Shown here: positions 20,322 to 28,994 of the stretch, in pieces
How the letters are laid out: each line of letters opens with the position of its first letter
Position numbering within the stretch: position 1 is the first letter of the stretch
DNA from: Nocardia nova NBRC 15556
Lineage (GTDB): Bacteria > Actinomycetota > Actinomycetes > Mycobacteriales > Mycobacteriaceae
NCBI RefSeq assembly: GCF_001613005.1
Contig: NZ_BDBN01000005.1
Coordinates: 93,690-157,689, forward strand
Direction: 5' to 3'
Length of the DNA: 64,000 bases
Notes under the pieces: generated by a model
Seen by the model: only the letters and a program-made list of their open reading frames with translations
The model's database searches: none
What the model was told of the DNA's origin: nothing
Made by a program: the position numbers and the translations under genes

Positions 20322-22112
20322 GTGCCGAATACCGAACCGTCACCCGGCGAATCCACGGCCGGGAAGCCGACCGGCGCCGACAAGCCGGCCGCCCGCAAGA
20401 CCGCAGGCCGCACCGCGGCCAAGAAGACGCCCGCGAAGTCGGCGGCCAAGTCCGCCCCGGCCGCGAAGTCGAGCACCCCTGCGAAGTCGCGCACCGCGGC
20501 CGCCGAGAAATCGGCACCGGCCGCCGCCGAGCAGGCCTCCTCATCCGGGCCGCAGGCGAGGGCGGTCGCGACCGCGGTGGCCACCGAGATCGAGGTACGC
20601 AACCCCGCGACCGGCGAGCTGGTGGGCACCGTCCCCGCCGAATCGGCCGACGCGGTGGCCGCCAAGGTGCGCGAACTGCGGCTCTACCAGCCCGAATGGG
20701 AGGCCATCGGGCCGGAGGGCCGCAAGGAATGGCTGCTGAAGCTGCAGGACTGGATCATCGATCACACCGATCATCTCGCCGATGTGCTGCAGTCGGAAAC
20801 CGGCAAGGCCCGCGTCGACGCGCTGATCGATCCGAGCTTCTCGGTCGACCTCACCGGCTATTACGCCCGGCGCGCAGGCAAATTCCTCTCCGACGAACAT
20901 CCCTCCCCGCACAGCCCGCTGGCCCGGGTCAAGAAGCTGACCACCGCCTACCGGCCCTATCCCGTGGTCGGTGTGATCACGCCGTGGAACTTCCCGCTGG
21001 CGATGCCGGTGATCGACGTGATTCCGGCGCTGGCCGCGGGTGCGGCGGTCGTCCTCAAGCCTTCCGAGGTGACTCCGCTGTCCGCACTGGAACTGGCGCG
21101 CGGCTGGTCCGAAATCGGTGCGCCGCCGGTGCTGGCCGTGGTGACCGGCGCCGGCGAGACGGGTGCGGCGGTCGTCGACAACGTCGACTACGTGCAGTTC
21201 ACGGGGTCGACGAAGACCGGTAAGCGGATCGCCGCCGCCTGCGTGGAGCGGCTCATCCCCTACAGCCTGGAACTCGGCGGCAAGGATCCGGCGATCGTGC
21301 TGGCCGATGCCGATATCGACCGCGCCGCCTACGGCGTCGCGTTCGGCGGCCTGTTCAACGCCGGGCAGGTGTGCATCTCGGTCGAGCGTGTCTACGTCGA
21401 GGCGCCGATCTACGACACCTTCGTCGAGAAACTGGCCGCGCACGTGCGCGAACTGCGGCAGGGCGCCGACGGCCGGGAGCCGAAATACGATGTCGGCGCG
21501 CTGGCCAACGACGCGCAGAAATCCATCGTCACCGACCACGTCGAGGATGCGATCGCCAAGGGTGCGCGGGCCGTGACCGGCGGCAAGGCCACCGGTGTGG
21601 GCACCTTCTACCAGCCGACCGTGCTGGCCGACGTCGACCACTCGATGAGCTGTATGACCGAGGAGACCTTCGGCCCCACCATCCCGGTGATGAAGGTCGC
21701 CGATGAGGCCGAAGCCGTTCGGCTGGCCAACGATTCGATCTACGGCCTGTCCGCGTCGGTGTGGACCGGCGACAAGGCGCGCGGGGAACGCATTGCGCGT
21801 CAGCTGAATGCGGGCGCGGTGAATATCAACGACGTCTTCGCCAACATGTTCAGCTTCGCGCTGCCCATGGGCGGCTGGCAGCAGTCCGGTGTGGGCGCGC
21901 GCTGGGGCGGCGCCGACGGCGTGCGCAAATACTGCCGCAAACAGGCCATCACCGTGCCGATCCTGCCCACGCAGGAAAAAGAACTCATGTGGTTCCCGTA
22001 CAACACCACCAAACTCGGATTCGCGCTGGCCGCGATGCGCGCCGCGGGTGCGCGTGGCATGCGCCGGCTGGGTATCAAGGACATGCTCGACACGGTCGGA
22101 GGGAAGAAGTGA
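20322..22112 (+). CDS. Aldehyde dehydrogenase with Lys/Ala-rich N-terminal tail
   Basis: This NAD(P)-dependent enzyme oxidises an aldehyde to a carboxylate. From GTG 20322 (GGGGAG upstream) the chain is 596 residues. The first 75 or so are a low-complexity Lys/Ala/Thr/Pro tail (A-A-K-K-T-P-A-K-S-A-A-K) resembling histone H1 tails, unusual for this family. The catalytic domain follows: P-W-N-F-P-L, catalytic Glu317 in L-E-L-G-G-K and nucleophile Cys351 in G-Q-V-C. The family resembles succinate-semialdehyde dehydrogenases, but the substrate is unproven. The stop overlaps the SDR GTG (GTGA). Confidence 0.9.
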   Translation: MPNTEPSPGESTAGKPTGADKPAARKTAGRTAAKKTPAKSAAKSAPAAKSSTPAKSRTAAAEKSAPAAAEQASSSGPQARAVATAVATEIEVRNPATGELVGTVPAESADAVAAKVRELRLYQPEWEAIGPEGRKEWLLKLQDWIIDHTDHLADVLQSETGKARVDALIDPSFSVDLTGYYARRAGKFLSDEHPSPHSPLARVKKLTTAYRPYPVVGVITPWNFPLAMPVIDVIPALAAGAAVVLKPSEVTPLSALELARGWSEIGAPPVLAVVTGAGETGAAVVDNVDYVQFTGSTKTGKRIAAACVERLIPYSLELGGKDPAIVLADADIDRAAYGVAFGGLFNAGQVCISVERVYVEAPIYDTFVEKLAAHVRELRQGADGREPKYDVGALANDAQKSIVTDHVEDAIAKGARAVTGGKATGVGTFYQPTVLADVDHSMSCMTEETFGPTIPVMKVADEAEAVRLANDSIYGLSASVWTGDKARGERIARQLNAGAVNINDVFANMFSFALPMGGWQQSGVGARWGGADGVRKYCRKQAITVPILPTQEKELMWFPYNTTKLGFALAAMRAAGARGMRRLGIKDMLDTVGGKK

Positions 22113-22948
22113 CCGACTTCGGCAAGATCAACGGCAAGGTCGTCGTCATCACGGGCGGTGCCCGCGGTATCGGCCTGGCGACCGCGACGCGGCTGCAGCA
22201 ACTCGGAGCGAAGATCGCCATCGGCGACGTGGACGAGACGGCCGTCAAACAGTCCGGCACCGACCACGATTTCGACCACTACGGCCGAGTGGACGTGACC
22301 GACCAGCAGTCGTTCAGCAGTTTCCTCGACGAGGTGGAACGGGCGCTCGGCCCGATCGATGTGCTGATCAACAATGCCGGCATCATGCCCACCGGCAAGG
22401 TGGTCGACGAACCGGATGCGCTGACCCGCCGCATCATCGACATCAATGTCTACGGCGTCATCCTCGGCTCGAAACTGGCGCTGGCCCGGATGCTGCCGCG
22501 GCGCAGCGGCCACATCATCAACATCGCCTCCCTCGCCGGGGAGACCCACATCCCCGGCCTGGCGACCTACAACGCCACCAAACACGCGGTCCTGGGCTTC
22601 ACCGACACGCTGCGGGAGGAGTACCGCGATACCGGCGTGTCGTTCTCCTCGGTGCTGCCGACGCTGACGAACACCGAACTGGGATCGGGTGTTTCGGCGC
22701 CGAAGCTGATGCGCCCGGCCGAGCCGGAGGAGATCGCCGAGGCCATCGCGAAACTCCTGGTGGCGCCGAAGTCGAAGGTGCGCGTGACCAGGGTGGCCGG
22801 CGCCATCTCGCAGGTGGTCGGGTTGCTGCCGGAATCGGTGGGCGATGCGATCGGGCGTGCCCTGGGCGCGCAGCAGACCTTCCTCGGCGACGTCGATTCG
22901 GCGGCCCGCAAGGCGTACGAGGAACGGGTCCGCAGCGGAACCGAATAG
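22109..22948 (+). CDS. Short-chain dehydrogenase/reductase
   Basis: The classical SDR signatures are all present: the cofactor loop T-G-G-A-R-G-I-G, N-N-A-G, catalytic Ser in N-I-A-S-L-A-G, and Y-N-A-T-K. The 279-residue length is a little longer than the core because of a C-terminal helical extension. It is translationally coupled to the aldehyde dehydrogenase, so the pair probably converts an alcohol through an aldehyde to an acid under PucR control. The substrate is not apparent. Confidence 0.9.
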   Translation: MTDFGKINGKVVVITGGARGIGLATATRLQQLGAKIAIGDVDETAVKQSGTDHDFDHYGRVDVTDQQSFSSFLDEVERALGPIDVLINNAGIMPTGKVVDEPDALTRRIIDINVYGVILGSKLALARMLPRRSGHIINIASLAGETHIPGLATYNATKHAVLGFTDTLREEYRDTGVSFSSVLPTLTNTELGSGVSAPKLMRPAEPEEIAEAIAKLLVAPKSKVRVTRVAGAISQVVGLLPESVGDAIGRALGAQQTFLGDVDSAARKAYEERVRSGTE

Positions 22949-23150
22949 CGCGGAGCGAAACGAGCTGTCCGGCCGCGGTGTCCAGTGGGCGCCGCGGCCA
23001 CCGTGCATTCGACGTCGACGCGGTCGTGGTTTCGCGGCACCATCCGCCACGCCCTGTGATCATCGACGGTGTGCATCGCCGAAAGTGATAACTTGCGCGA
23101 CAACATCGAAACAGCCCATATCGACCACAACGCGACGGGGGCTTTGACAT

Positions 23151-24878
23151 ATGCACAACGAGGGCACCGCACTAGCCGACGCGATATCGAACGCCGTCTC
23201 GCGCGCCACCCGGGAGGTAGCAGTGGACGCAGACGAAACCACCGGTACGGAAGCAGCGGTTCCGGGCTCCGGTTCCGAATCCGAAACAGCTGAGCTCCAG
23301 CAGGATTCTCCTGCCGACGCCGAGGCGACCGCCCCGGCCGACCCGTCGCGATCGCCCACCGCCGCAGTACCGGCGGAGGACGCAGCCACCGTGAAGGCAC
23401 AGGCCGCGCCCCCTGAGCACCCCGGCGACACCGGGCAGTCGGCGGACCCGGCCCAGCGGACCGACGCGCCCGCGCGGCCGGCGGACGTCGAGCCGCTCCC
23501 CGTGGGCGATGCCGCGGACACCGCCGAGACCGTCCCGAACCCGGCGACATTGACGACCGCCACCGCGATCGCCGCCGCGGTGCGCGACGGTCTGGTCACC
23601 GCCGGGCAGGTCGTCGACGCCGCGCTGGATCGCATCGCCGGAGGCGATACGCGAGTAGGCGCCTTCCACACCGTCCGCGCGGAGCGGGCACGGGCCGAGA
23701 GCCGGGCCCTGGCCGACCGCGCGGATCTCGACATTCTCCCGCTGGCCGGCGTTCCCGTCGCGGTGAAGAACAACATCGATGTGGCCGGTGAGATCACGGC
23801 CGCGGGGTCGCGCGCCGGGTCGGGCGTCCCCGCCGGCTCGGATCATCCGGTGGTGCGGCGGTTGCGCGCCGCGGGCGCGGTCGTGGTCGGTCTGACCGAG
23901 ATGCCGGAGGGCGGGCTCTGGGGCACCTCCGACACGCCCGAGCGAATTGTGCGTTCTCCGTGGAATATTCGCTACAGCGCCGGCGGCTCCTCGGGTGGGT
24001 CGGGCGCCGCGGTCGGCGCCGGACTCGTGCCGGTGGCCCACGGTAACGACGGACTCGGGTCGGTGCGCATACCCGCCGCGTGCTGCGGCGTATTCGGCAT
24101 CAAGCCGGGGCGCGGCGTGGTCCCGGCCCAGGTCGGTGTCGACTCCTGGAGCGGCATGACCGAGAACGGAGTGCTCGCGACCACGGTCACCGATGCGGCA
24201 CTCATGCTTTCGGTGCTGGCCGACCGGCCCGCCCTGGCCGATCTGGAACCGCCGACGCCGCTGCGCATCGCGATCGCGACCGGATCGCCGTCCCCGCTGG
24301 TACGGGTGGACAAGCATTGGGCGGCGGCCGCGCAGACCGCCGCCCGGCTCGCCGGGGAGGCCGGCCACGGCGTCGCTCCCGCCGCACTGCCCTACCAGGG
24401 CGCCACCACCGCGCTGGCGTGGCGCTGGCTGGCCAATGCGGCGCGCGAGGCCGGTGCGGTGGCGAATCCGGAACTGCTGCAACGCCGTAGCCGCGTGCAT
24501 ATCGCGCTGGGCCGGGCGGTGCTGAGGGCCGGTCTGGTCCGGCCGAATCAGGTCGATCGGCTCGAGGCGCGGCTGCTCGACTTCTTCGAGCAGCACGATG
24601 TGGTGATCACCCCGACCCTGGCCGCCCCCGCTCCGGCGGCACGCAACTGGCACGCCCGCGGCTGGCTGGCCAATGTCGTTGCCAACGTTCGCTTCTCGCC
24701 GTTCACGCCGCTGTGGAATCTGGTCGGCTGGCCCGCGGCGAGCGTCCCGATGGGACTGCATCCGCGCACCGGGACGCCGGTGGCAGCACAGCTGGCCGGG
24801 CCACCCGGCAGTGAATCGACGCTGCTGCGGCTCGCCGCCCAGTTGGAGGCGGCCCAGCCCTGGCAACGCACCGCCTGA
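23151..24878 (+). CDS. Amidase signature enzyme with long acidic N-terminal extension
   Basis: Amidase-signature enzymes hydrolyse amides with a Ser-cisSer-Lys triad. From ATG 23151 the triad is Lys206 (A-V-K-N-N), Ser280 (A-G-G-S-S-G-G-S) and nucleophile Ser304 (G-S-V-R-I-P-A). The first 125 residues are an acidic Ala/Pro/Thr-rich disordered stretch absent from typical members. A GTG at 23223 with a better ribosome site (GGGAGGT) is an alternative start and would remove 24 residues. The substrate is unknown. It is convergent with the LysR gene 22 bp on. Confidence 0.88.
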   Translation: MHNEGTALADAISNAVSRATREVAVDADETTGTEAAVPGSGSESETAELQQDSPADAEATAPADPSRSPTAAVPAEDAATVKAQAAPPEHPGDTGQSADPAQRTDAPARPADVEPLPVGDAADTAETVPNPATLTTATAIAAAVRDGLVTAGQVVDAALDRIAGGDTRVGAFHTVRAERARAESRALADRADLDILPLAGVPVAVKNNIDVAGEITAAGSRAGSGVPAGSDHPVVRRLRAAGAVVVGLTEMPEGGLWGTSDTPERIVRSPWNIRYSAGGSSGGSGAAVGAGLVPVAHGNDGLGSVRIPAACCGVFGIKPGRGVVPAQVGVDSWSGMTENGVLATTVTDAALMLSVLADRPALADLEPPTPLRIAIATGSPSPLVRVDKHWAAAAQTAARLAGEAGHGVAPAALPYQGATTALAWRWLANAAREAGAVANPELLQRRSRVHIALGRAVLRAGLVRPNQVDRLEARLLDFFEQHDVVITPTLAAPAPAARNWHARGWLANVVANVRFSPFTPLWNLVGWPAASVPMGLHPRTGTPVAAQLAGPPGSESTLLRLAAQLEAAQPWQRTA

Positions 24879-24900
24879 CAGCGCCTATCGTTCGGTCGCG

Positions 24901-25782
24901 TTATCGGTCGTCTTCGACGACGGAGAAGCCCCCGGCGACAACGCGATTGGCGAAATCGAGAATGGTCGGCCGGTCGTCGTCCGCGCGCCACACCATCGCG
25001 AGTTCGCACGGCGCGAGGCCGGCGACCGGGCGGGCGGTGAGCCCGGGCCATCGATACATCGGCACGTTGTTCTCGGCCAGCAGGCAGACCCCGAGTCCGA
25101 GGCTGACGGCCTCGAGCCGCTCCTCGGCCGTGGCGGCCTCGCCGCCGATCTTGGCCTGGCGGCCGCCGCGGGCGTCGCCGCCGAGCCAGAAGTCGCGTGC
25201 CGCACCGGCTTCGGCGGGCATCGCGATGAACGGTTCGTCGATCAGATCGGCGAATTCGATCGTCTCCTGATCGGCCAGCCGGTGATTTTCCGGGAGAAGC
25301 ACCCACCTCGCCTCGGTGCGCAGCACCTGCCAGCGGTAGCGCCCGGAATCGGGCACCGGCAGCCACATCAACGCCAGATCGGCCTGCCGGCCCGCGAGGC
25401 CGCTGGAGGGATCGGTCCACGATGCCGAATGCAGCGCCAGCCGATGTCCGCTGGCACTTTCCAGTTCGGCGATCAGACCGCGTCCGATCGAACTCTGGAT
25501 ACCGACCCGCAACACCTCGCCGGCTTCCTGGAGAGCCACGTTGGTGACCTCCCAGAGCTCCAGGATGCGGCGGGCACCCTCGAGCAGCTCTTTACCGGCG
25601 ACGGTCAGCGCCACGCTGCGCTGATTGCGATCGAACAGGACCACGTCGAGCTGACGCTCGAGCTGGCGGATCTGCCGCGACAGGGTGGGTTGAGCGATGT
25701 GCAGCCGCTGGGCGGCATTGGTGAAATGCAGTTCCTCAGCGACGGCGACGAAGTACCGCAGGTCGCGCAAATGCGGGTCCAT
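24901..25782 (-). CDS. LysR family transcriptional regulator
   Basis: The 293-residue protein has the N-terminal LysR winged helix (L-R-Y-F-V-A-V-A-E-E-L-H-F, A-A-Q-R-L-H-I-A-Q-P-T-L-S-R-Q-I) and a C-terminal substrate-binding domain for an effector. LysR proteins often regulate a divergent neighbour, but the next 376 bp upstream hold no recognisable gene, so the target is not obvious. The convergent amidase is a candidate only by proximity. Confidence 0.92.
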   Translation of the reverse strand: MDPHLRDLRYFVAVAEELHFTNAAQRLHIAQPTLSRQIRQLERQLDVVLFDRNQRSVALTVAGKELLEGARRILELWEVTNVALQEAGEVLRVGIQSSIGRGLIAELESASGHRLALHSASWTDPSSGLAGRQADLALMWLPVPDSGRYRWQVLRTEARWVLLPENHRLADQETIEFADLIDEPFIAMPAEAGAARDFWLGGDARGGRQAKIGGEAATAEERLEAVSLGLGVCLLAENNVPMYRWPGLTARPVAGLAPCELAMVWRADDDRPTILDFANRVVAGGFSVVEDDR

Positions 25783-26158
25783 AGCACCTTGCTATCAGAA
25801 TCGGTCTTGGAAATCCAGCCGCTTTAGACCTTCGAGTCCGAATAGAGGGTCAGAAACAGCCAAACGGTTTGTTACCGACAGCATAGGGCTCCGCCATAAC
25901 TCCAGCACAATCGCCTCGGAAAATTTCCAGCGAACGCGACTGTCGTCGCCGAGAGCCGATGAAACGACTTCACCGCGCGCGACGACCAGCGGTGATGTCA
26001 CTTTCGGCGCAGCGCGTAGATCTCCGTCGCCGAGACGGCCCACTATCCGGGCCGACCAGCAACTTCCATCGATAGCGATTGCGCAGGGAACATCTTCAAA
26101 CGGTGATTTTCGCCACAGTCCGGCGGAATTCGGTCACCAATTCGGTCATGTGCCCAGT
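25783..26158. other. Lower-GC spacer between the LysR and hpt genes
   Basis: These 376 bp are noticeably less GC-rich than the flanks. A minus-strand open frame (25795-26043, 82 codons from GTG) has no ribosome site and no recognisable motif, so I do not call it a gene. The stretch could be a decayed gene that was once divergent from the LysR regulator. Confidence 0.5.
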
Positions 26159-26713
26159 TCAGGCGCTGTAGACCCGCGGGTTCAAGGTGCCGATGTAGGG
26201 CAGATCGCGGTAACGCTCGGCGTAGTCCAGTCCGTACCCGACGACGAATTCGTTCGGGATGTCGAAGCCGACGTGCGCGACCTCGATGTGGGTGCGCAGG
26301 GCATCGGGCTTGCGCAGCAACGTCACCACCTCCAGCGAGGCGGGGTTGCGGCTGGAGAGGTTTCGCATGAGCCACGACAGCGTGAGACCGGAGTCGATGA
26401 TGTCCTCGACGATCAGCACGTTGCGCCCGGCGATGTCCTTGTCCAGATCCTTCAGAATCCGGACCACACCCGAGGACGAGGTGGACGACCCGTACGACGA
26501 GACGGCCATGAACTCCATCTGCGTCGGGATCGGCAGCGCCTGCGCCAGCTCGGTCATGAAGAAGATCGCACCCTTGAGCACGCCGACCAGCAGCAGATCA
26601 CCCTCGGGCGCGTCGGGGGGATATCGCTTCGCGATCAGTTCGGCCAGCTCGTCGACCTTGGCTCGGATCTGCTCCTCGGTGATCAGCACCGACGCTATGT
26701 CGTCCCCGTACAC
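26159..26713 (-). CDS. hpt: Hypoxanthine(-guanine) phosphoribosyltransferase
   Basis: Hpt salvages hypoxanthine and guanine to IMP and GMP with PRPP. The 184-residue protein has the PRPP loop [13 protein letters not shown], the catalytic flexible loop containing S-S-Y-G and the C-terminal [12 protein letters not shown]. It follows tilS by 24 bp in the tilS-hpt order common to Gram-positives. Confidence 0.95.
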   Translation of the reverse strand: MYGDDIASVLITEEQIRAKVDELAELIAKRYPPDAPEGDLLLVGVLKGAIFFMTELAQALPIPTQMEFMAVSSYGSSTSSSGVVRILKDLDKDIAGRNVLIVEDIIDSGLTLSWLMRNLSSRNPASLEVVTLLRKPDALRTHIEVAHVGFDIPNEFVVGYGLDYAERYRDLPYIGTLNPRVYSA

Positions 26714-26737
26714 GTGTGCTGGCTTCCCTTCGGGTCG

Positions 26738-27847
26738 TTATCGTGCAAACGCCAACGTCAGCCTGCCACGTTCGCGCCTGGCAACCAACCTGATCCCCGG
26801 CATTCCTCCGCCGACCGCGACGCCGCCCTGGCCGTGCCACTCGGTAATCAAGGACTCGACCGCGCGTAAATGCTTGTCCGTCAAGGCTTTTGCACCGCCG
26901 TCGAGCAGCCAGGCCCGGATGACACGCCGACGAATCGCGGACGGCATCGTGGCGAGTGTCTCGACCGACAGTGACGAACCATCACGCGCGTCGATCAGCA
27001 ATCGATCGGCAATCGCATCGAGCGCCTCGCCGTCCTCGCGCAGGTGCGCGGCCGTGCGAGCCAGCGCCGGCGCCACACCCCCACCCAGGACCTCTTCCAG
27101 CAGCGGGAGCACCTCGGTCCGCAGCCGGACACGGGTGAATTCGGGGGCGGCGTTGTGCGGATCCTCGTGCGGCACCAGGCCCAGATCCCGGCACATCTCC
27201 CGAGTGACCGCGCGCCGCACACCCAGCAGCGGCCGGCCCCAGGGCTCGTCGAATTCCGTCATCCCGCGAATCGAACGCGGACCCGATCCGCGCGCCAATC
27301 CGAGCAGCACGGTTTCCGCCTGGTCGTCGAGGGTGTGCCCGAACAGCACCGGGAGCCCGGCGCGCGCCGCGTCCAGGGCCCGATAGCGCGCCTCCCGGGC
27401 GGCGGCTTCCGGGCCACCCGCGCCGCTCACCCGCACCCGGCACACCCGCGCGGATCGGCATCCCAGTCGCCGGGCGACGGCGGCCGCCTCGGCGGCGACC
27501 TCCGCGGACCCGTCCTGCAGCCCGTGGTCCACGATGAGCGCGTCGACCGCCGCGGCCTCGGCCACCGCCGCAGCCGTCAGTGCGAGCGAATCCGCCCCGC
27601 CGGAGAGCGCGACGGCAACCACTCCGTCCGGCGCGTAGCGCACAAGCCAATCCCGCACCGCGTGCCGCATGACCAAGACGGCTCGGGTCTCGGGCAACCG
27701 TGCCGGCTCCACTGCCCGCGCCTCCTGTGCGCCCAGCCGGACCGGCTCGCACGCCGACGGCGATTGCGCATGGTCGGGCGATCGGATCTGCGCCGCCGAC
27801 ACCGGATCCGTTCTCGGCGCCTCCGCGGGCAGATCCGCCGGGTTCAT
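26738..27847 (-). CDS. tilS: tRNA(Ile)-lysidine synthase
   Basis: TilS modifies C34 of the CAU-anticodon tRNA-Ile to lysidine, so that it reads AUA. From ATG 27847, which overlaps the metalloprotease stop by 4 bp, the protein is 369 residues. The PP-loop is A-L-S-G-G-A-D-S, followed by H-G-L-Q-D-G-S and G-H-T-L-D-D-Q-A-E-T, the signature of the adenylating domain. The 60-residue N-terminal stretch before it is Ala/Pro/Arg-rich and may start later, at the Met before R-H-A-V-R-D-W. Confidence 0.93.
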   Translation of the reverse strand: MNPADLPAEAPRTDPVSAAQIRSPDHAQSPSACEPVRLGAQEARAVEPARLPETRAVLVMRHAVRDWLVRYAPDGVVAVALSGGADSLALTAAAVAEAAAVDALIVDHGLQDGSAEVAAEAAAVARRLGCRSARVCRVRVSGAGGPEAAAREARYRALDAARAGLPVLFGHTLDDQAETVLLGLARGSGPRSIRGMTEFDEPWGRPLLGVRRAVTREMCRDLGLVPHEDPHNAAPEFTRVRLRTEVLPLLEEVLGGGVAPALARTAAHLREDGEALDAIADRLLIDARDGSSLSVETLATMPSAIRRRVIRAWLLDGGAKALTDKHLRAVESLITEWHGQGGVAVGGGMPGIRLVARRERGRLTLAFAR

Positions 27848-28980
27848 CCCAGGACTCGGTCGATCCATCGTTGCGGGGTGCTGATCTCGTCGGGCCGGGG
27901 CAGGGTGTCGGCGTCGGTCCAGACGGTGTTGAACCGCTGCATGCCGACCTTGCCGACGACCTCGTCGACGAATGCCTTGCCGCGCACGTACTGCGCGACC
28001 TTCGCATCGACGCCGAGCAGGGCACGCAACAGGCGCTGGACCGGATTGGCCGGGCGCCGCCGGCGCTGATCGAAGGCCTCGCGGATCTGCGCGACGGTGG
28101 GGATCACGGCCGGGCCGACGGCATCCATCACGTGGTCGGCATGGCCCTCCAGCAGCGTGCCGAGCATGAGCAGCCGGTCCAGTGCCTCGCGCTGCGGCGG
28201 TGGCTGGGTGGCGCGCAGCAGGCCGAGGATGCCGCGATCGGCCGGATCGTCGCTGACACCGTTGTCGCGCCGGCGGCGTAACTCCTCCATCAGCCGGGTC
28301 AGCACCTCGTTCACCGATTCGTCGCCGACGGCGCCGAGAGTGTCGACGTTGCTCTTCATGTAGTCGCCCAGCCAGGGCGCCGAGGAGAACTGCACCCGAT
28401 GCGTCACCTCGTGCAGGCACACCCACAGCCGGAAGTCGCTGGGCGAGACGCCGAGCGCGCGTTCCACGGCCATGATGTTGGGGGCGACCAGCAACAGGGT
28501 GCCGTCCGGCCCGCTGAACGGGTCGTATTGGCCGAGGATCGCGGTGGACAGGAAGGCCAGCATCGCCCCGGCCTGAACACCGGCCGGTTTCCCGGCGAAA
28601 CGGCCGCGCTCGTCGTCGGCGGACCCGGTGAGTTCGGACATGGATTCGGCGGCCGCGCGGATCCAGCCGCGGCGATCGACGATCGTGGCCTGCGGAACCG
28701 GCTGGTCGTCGAGGAGCAGACTCACCTCGCGCACCGGGCCCTCGGCCCGCACGGACGCCTCGGACAGTTCCTGGACGACCTGTTCGGCCGAATACCGCGT
28801 GGTGCGGGGACCGGACGGCACGACGGCGCTACCGGCGCGTGCGGCCAGCTGCCAATCGACCGAGCCGGCCAGCACCGAGCGCTTCGCGGCCGAGTTCGTC
28901 GCCACCTCCACGGGTTCGCGACCGGCGACCGCGGCATCGTCGGCGGTACGGCCATCGGCGGGGTCACCGGATCCGGTCAT
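27844..28980 (-). CDS. Zinc-dependent metalloprotease, DUF2342 family
   Basis: From ATG 28980 (GGGTGG upstream) the protein has 378 residues. H-E-V-T-H-R-V-Q-F is the HExxH zinc site, and I-M-A-V-E-R-A-L-G-V-S upstream is typical of the family. Homologues (Rv3626c type) are annotated as zinc-dependent metalloproteases or F420-associated proteins; no substrate is known. It lies between dacB and tilS in the order conserved in mycobacteria. No signal peptide is seen. Confidence 0.86.
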   Translation of the reverse strand: MTGSGDPADGRTADDAAVAGREPVEVATNSAAKRSVLAGSVDWQLAARAGSAVVPSGPRTTRYSAEQVVQELSEASVRAEGPVREVSLLLDDQPVPQATIVDRRGWIRAAAESMSELTGSADDERGRFAGKPAGVQAGAMLAFLSTAILGQYDPFSGPDGTLLLVAPNIMAVERALGVSPSDFRLWVCLHEVTHRVQFSSAPWLGDYMKSNVDTLGAVGDESVNEVLTRLMEELRRRRDNGVSDDPADRGILGLLRATQPPPQREALDRLLMLGTLLEGHADHVMDAVGPAVIPTVAQIREAFDQRRRRPANPVQRLLRALLGVDAKVAQYVRGKAFVDEVVGKVGMQRFNTVWTDADTLPRPDEISTPQRWIDRVLG

Positions 28981-28994
28981 CGCATTTCCACCCG

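Noticed and set aside
25795..26043. Minus-strand 82-codon frame
   Set aside because: No ribosome site, no motif and it lies in an AT-richer spacer; not supportable as a gene.
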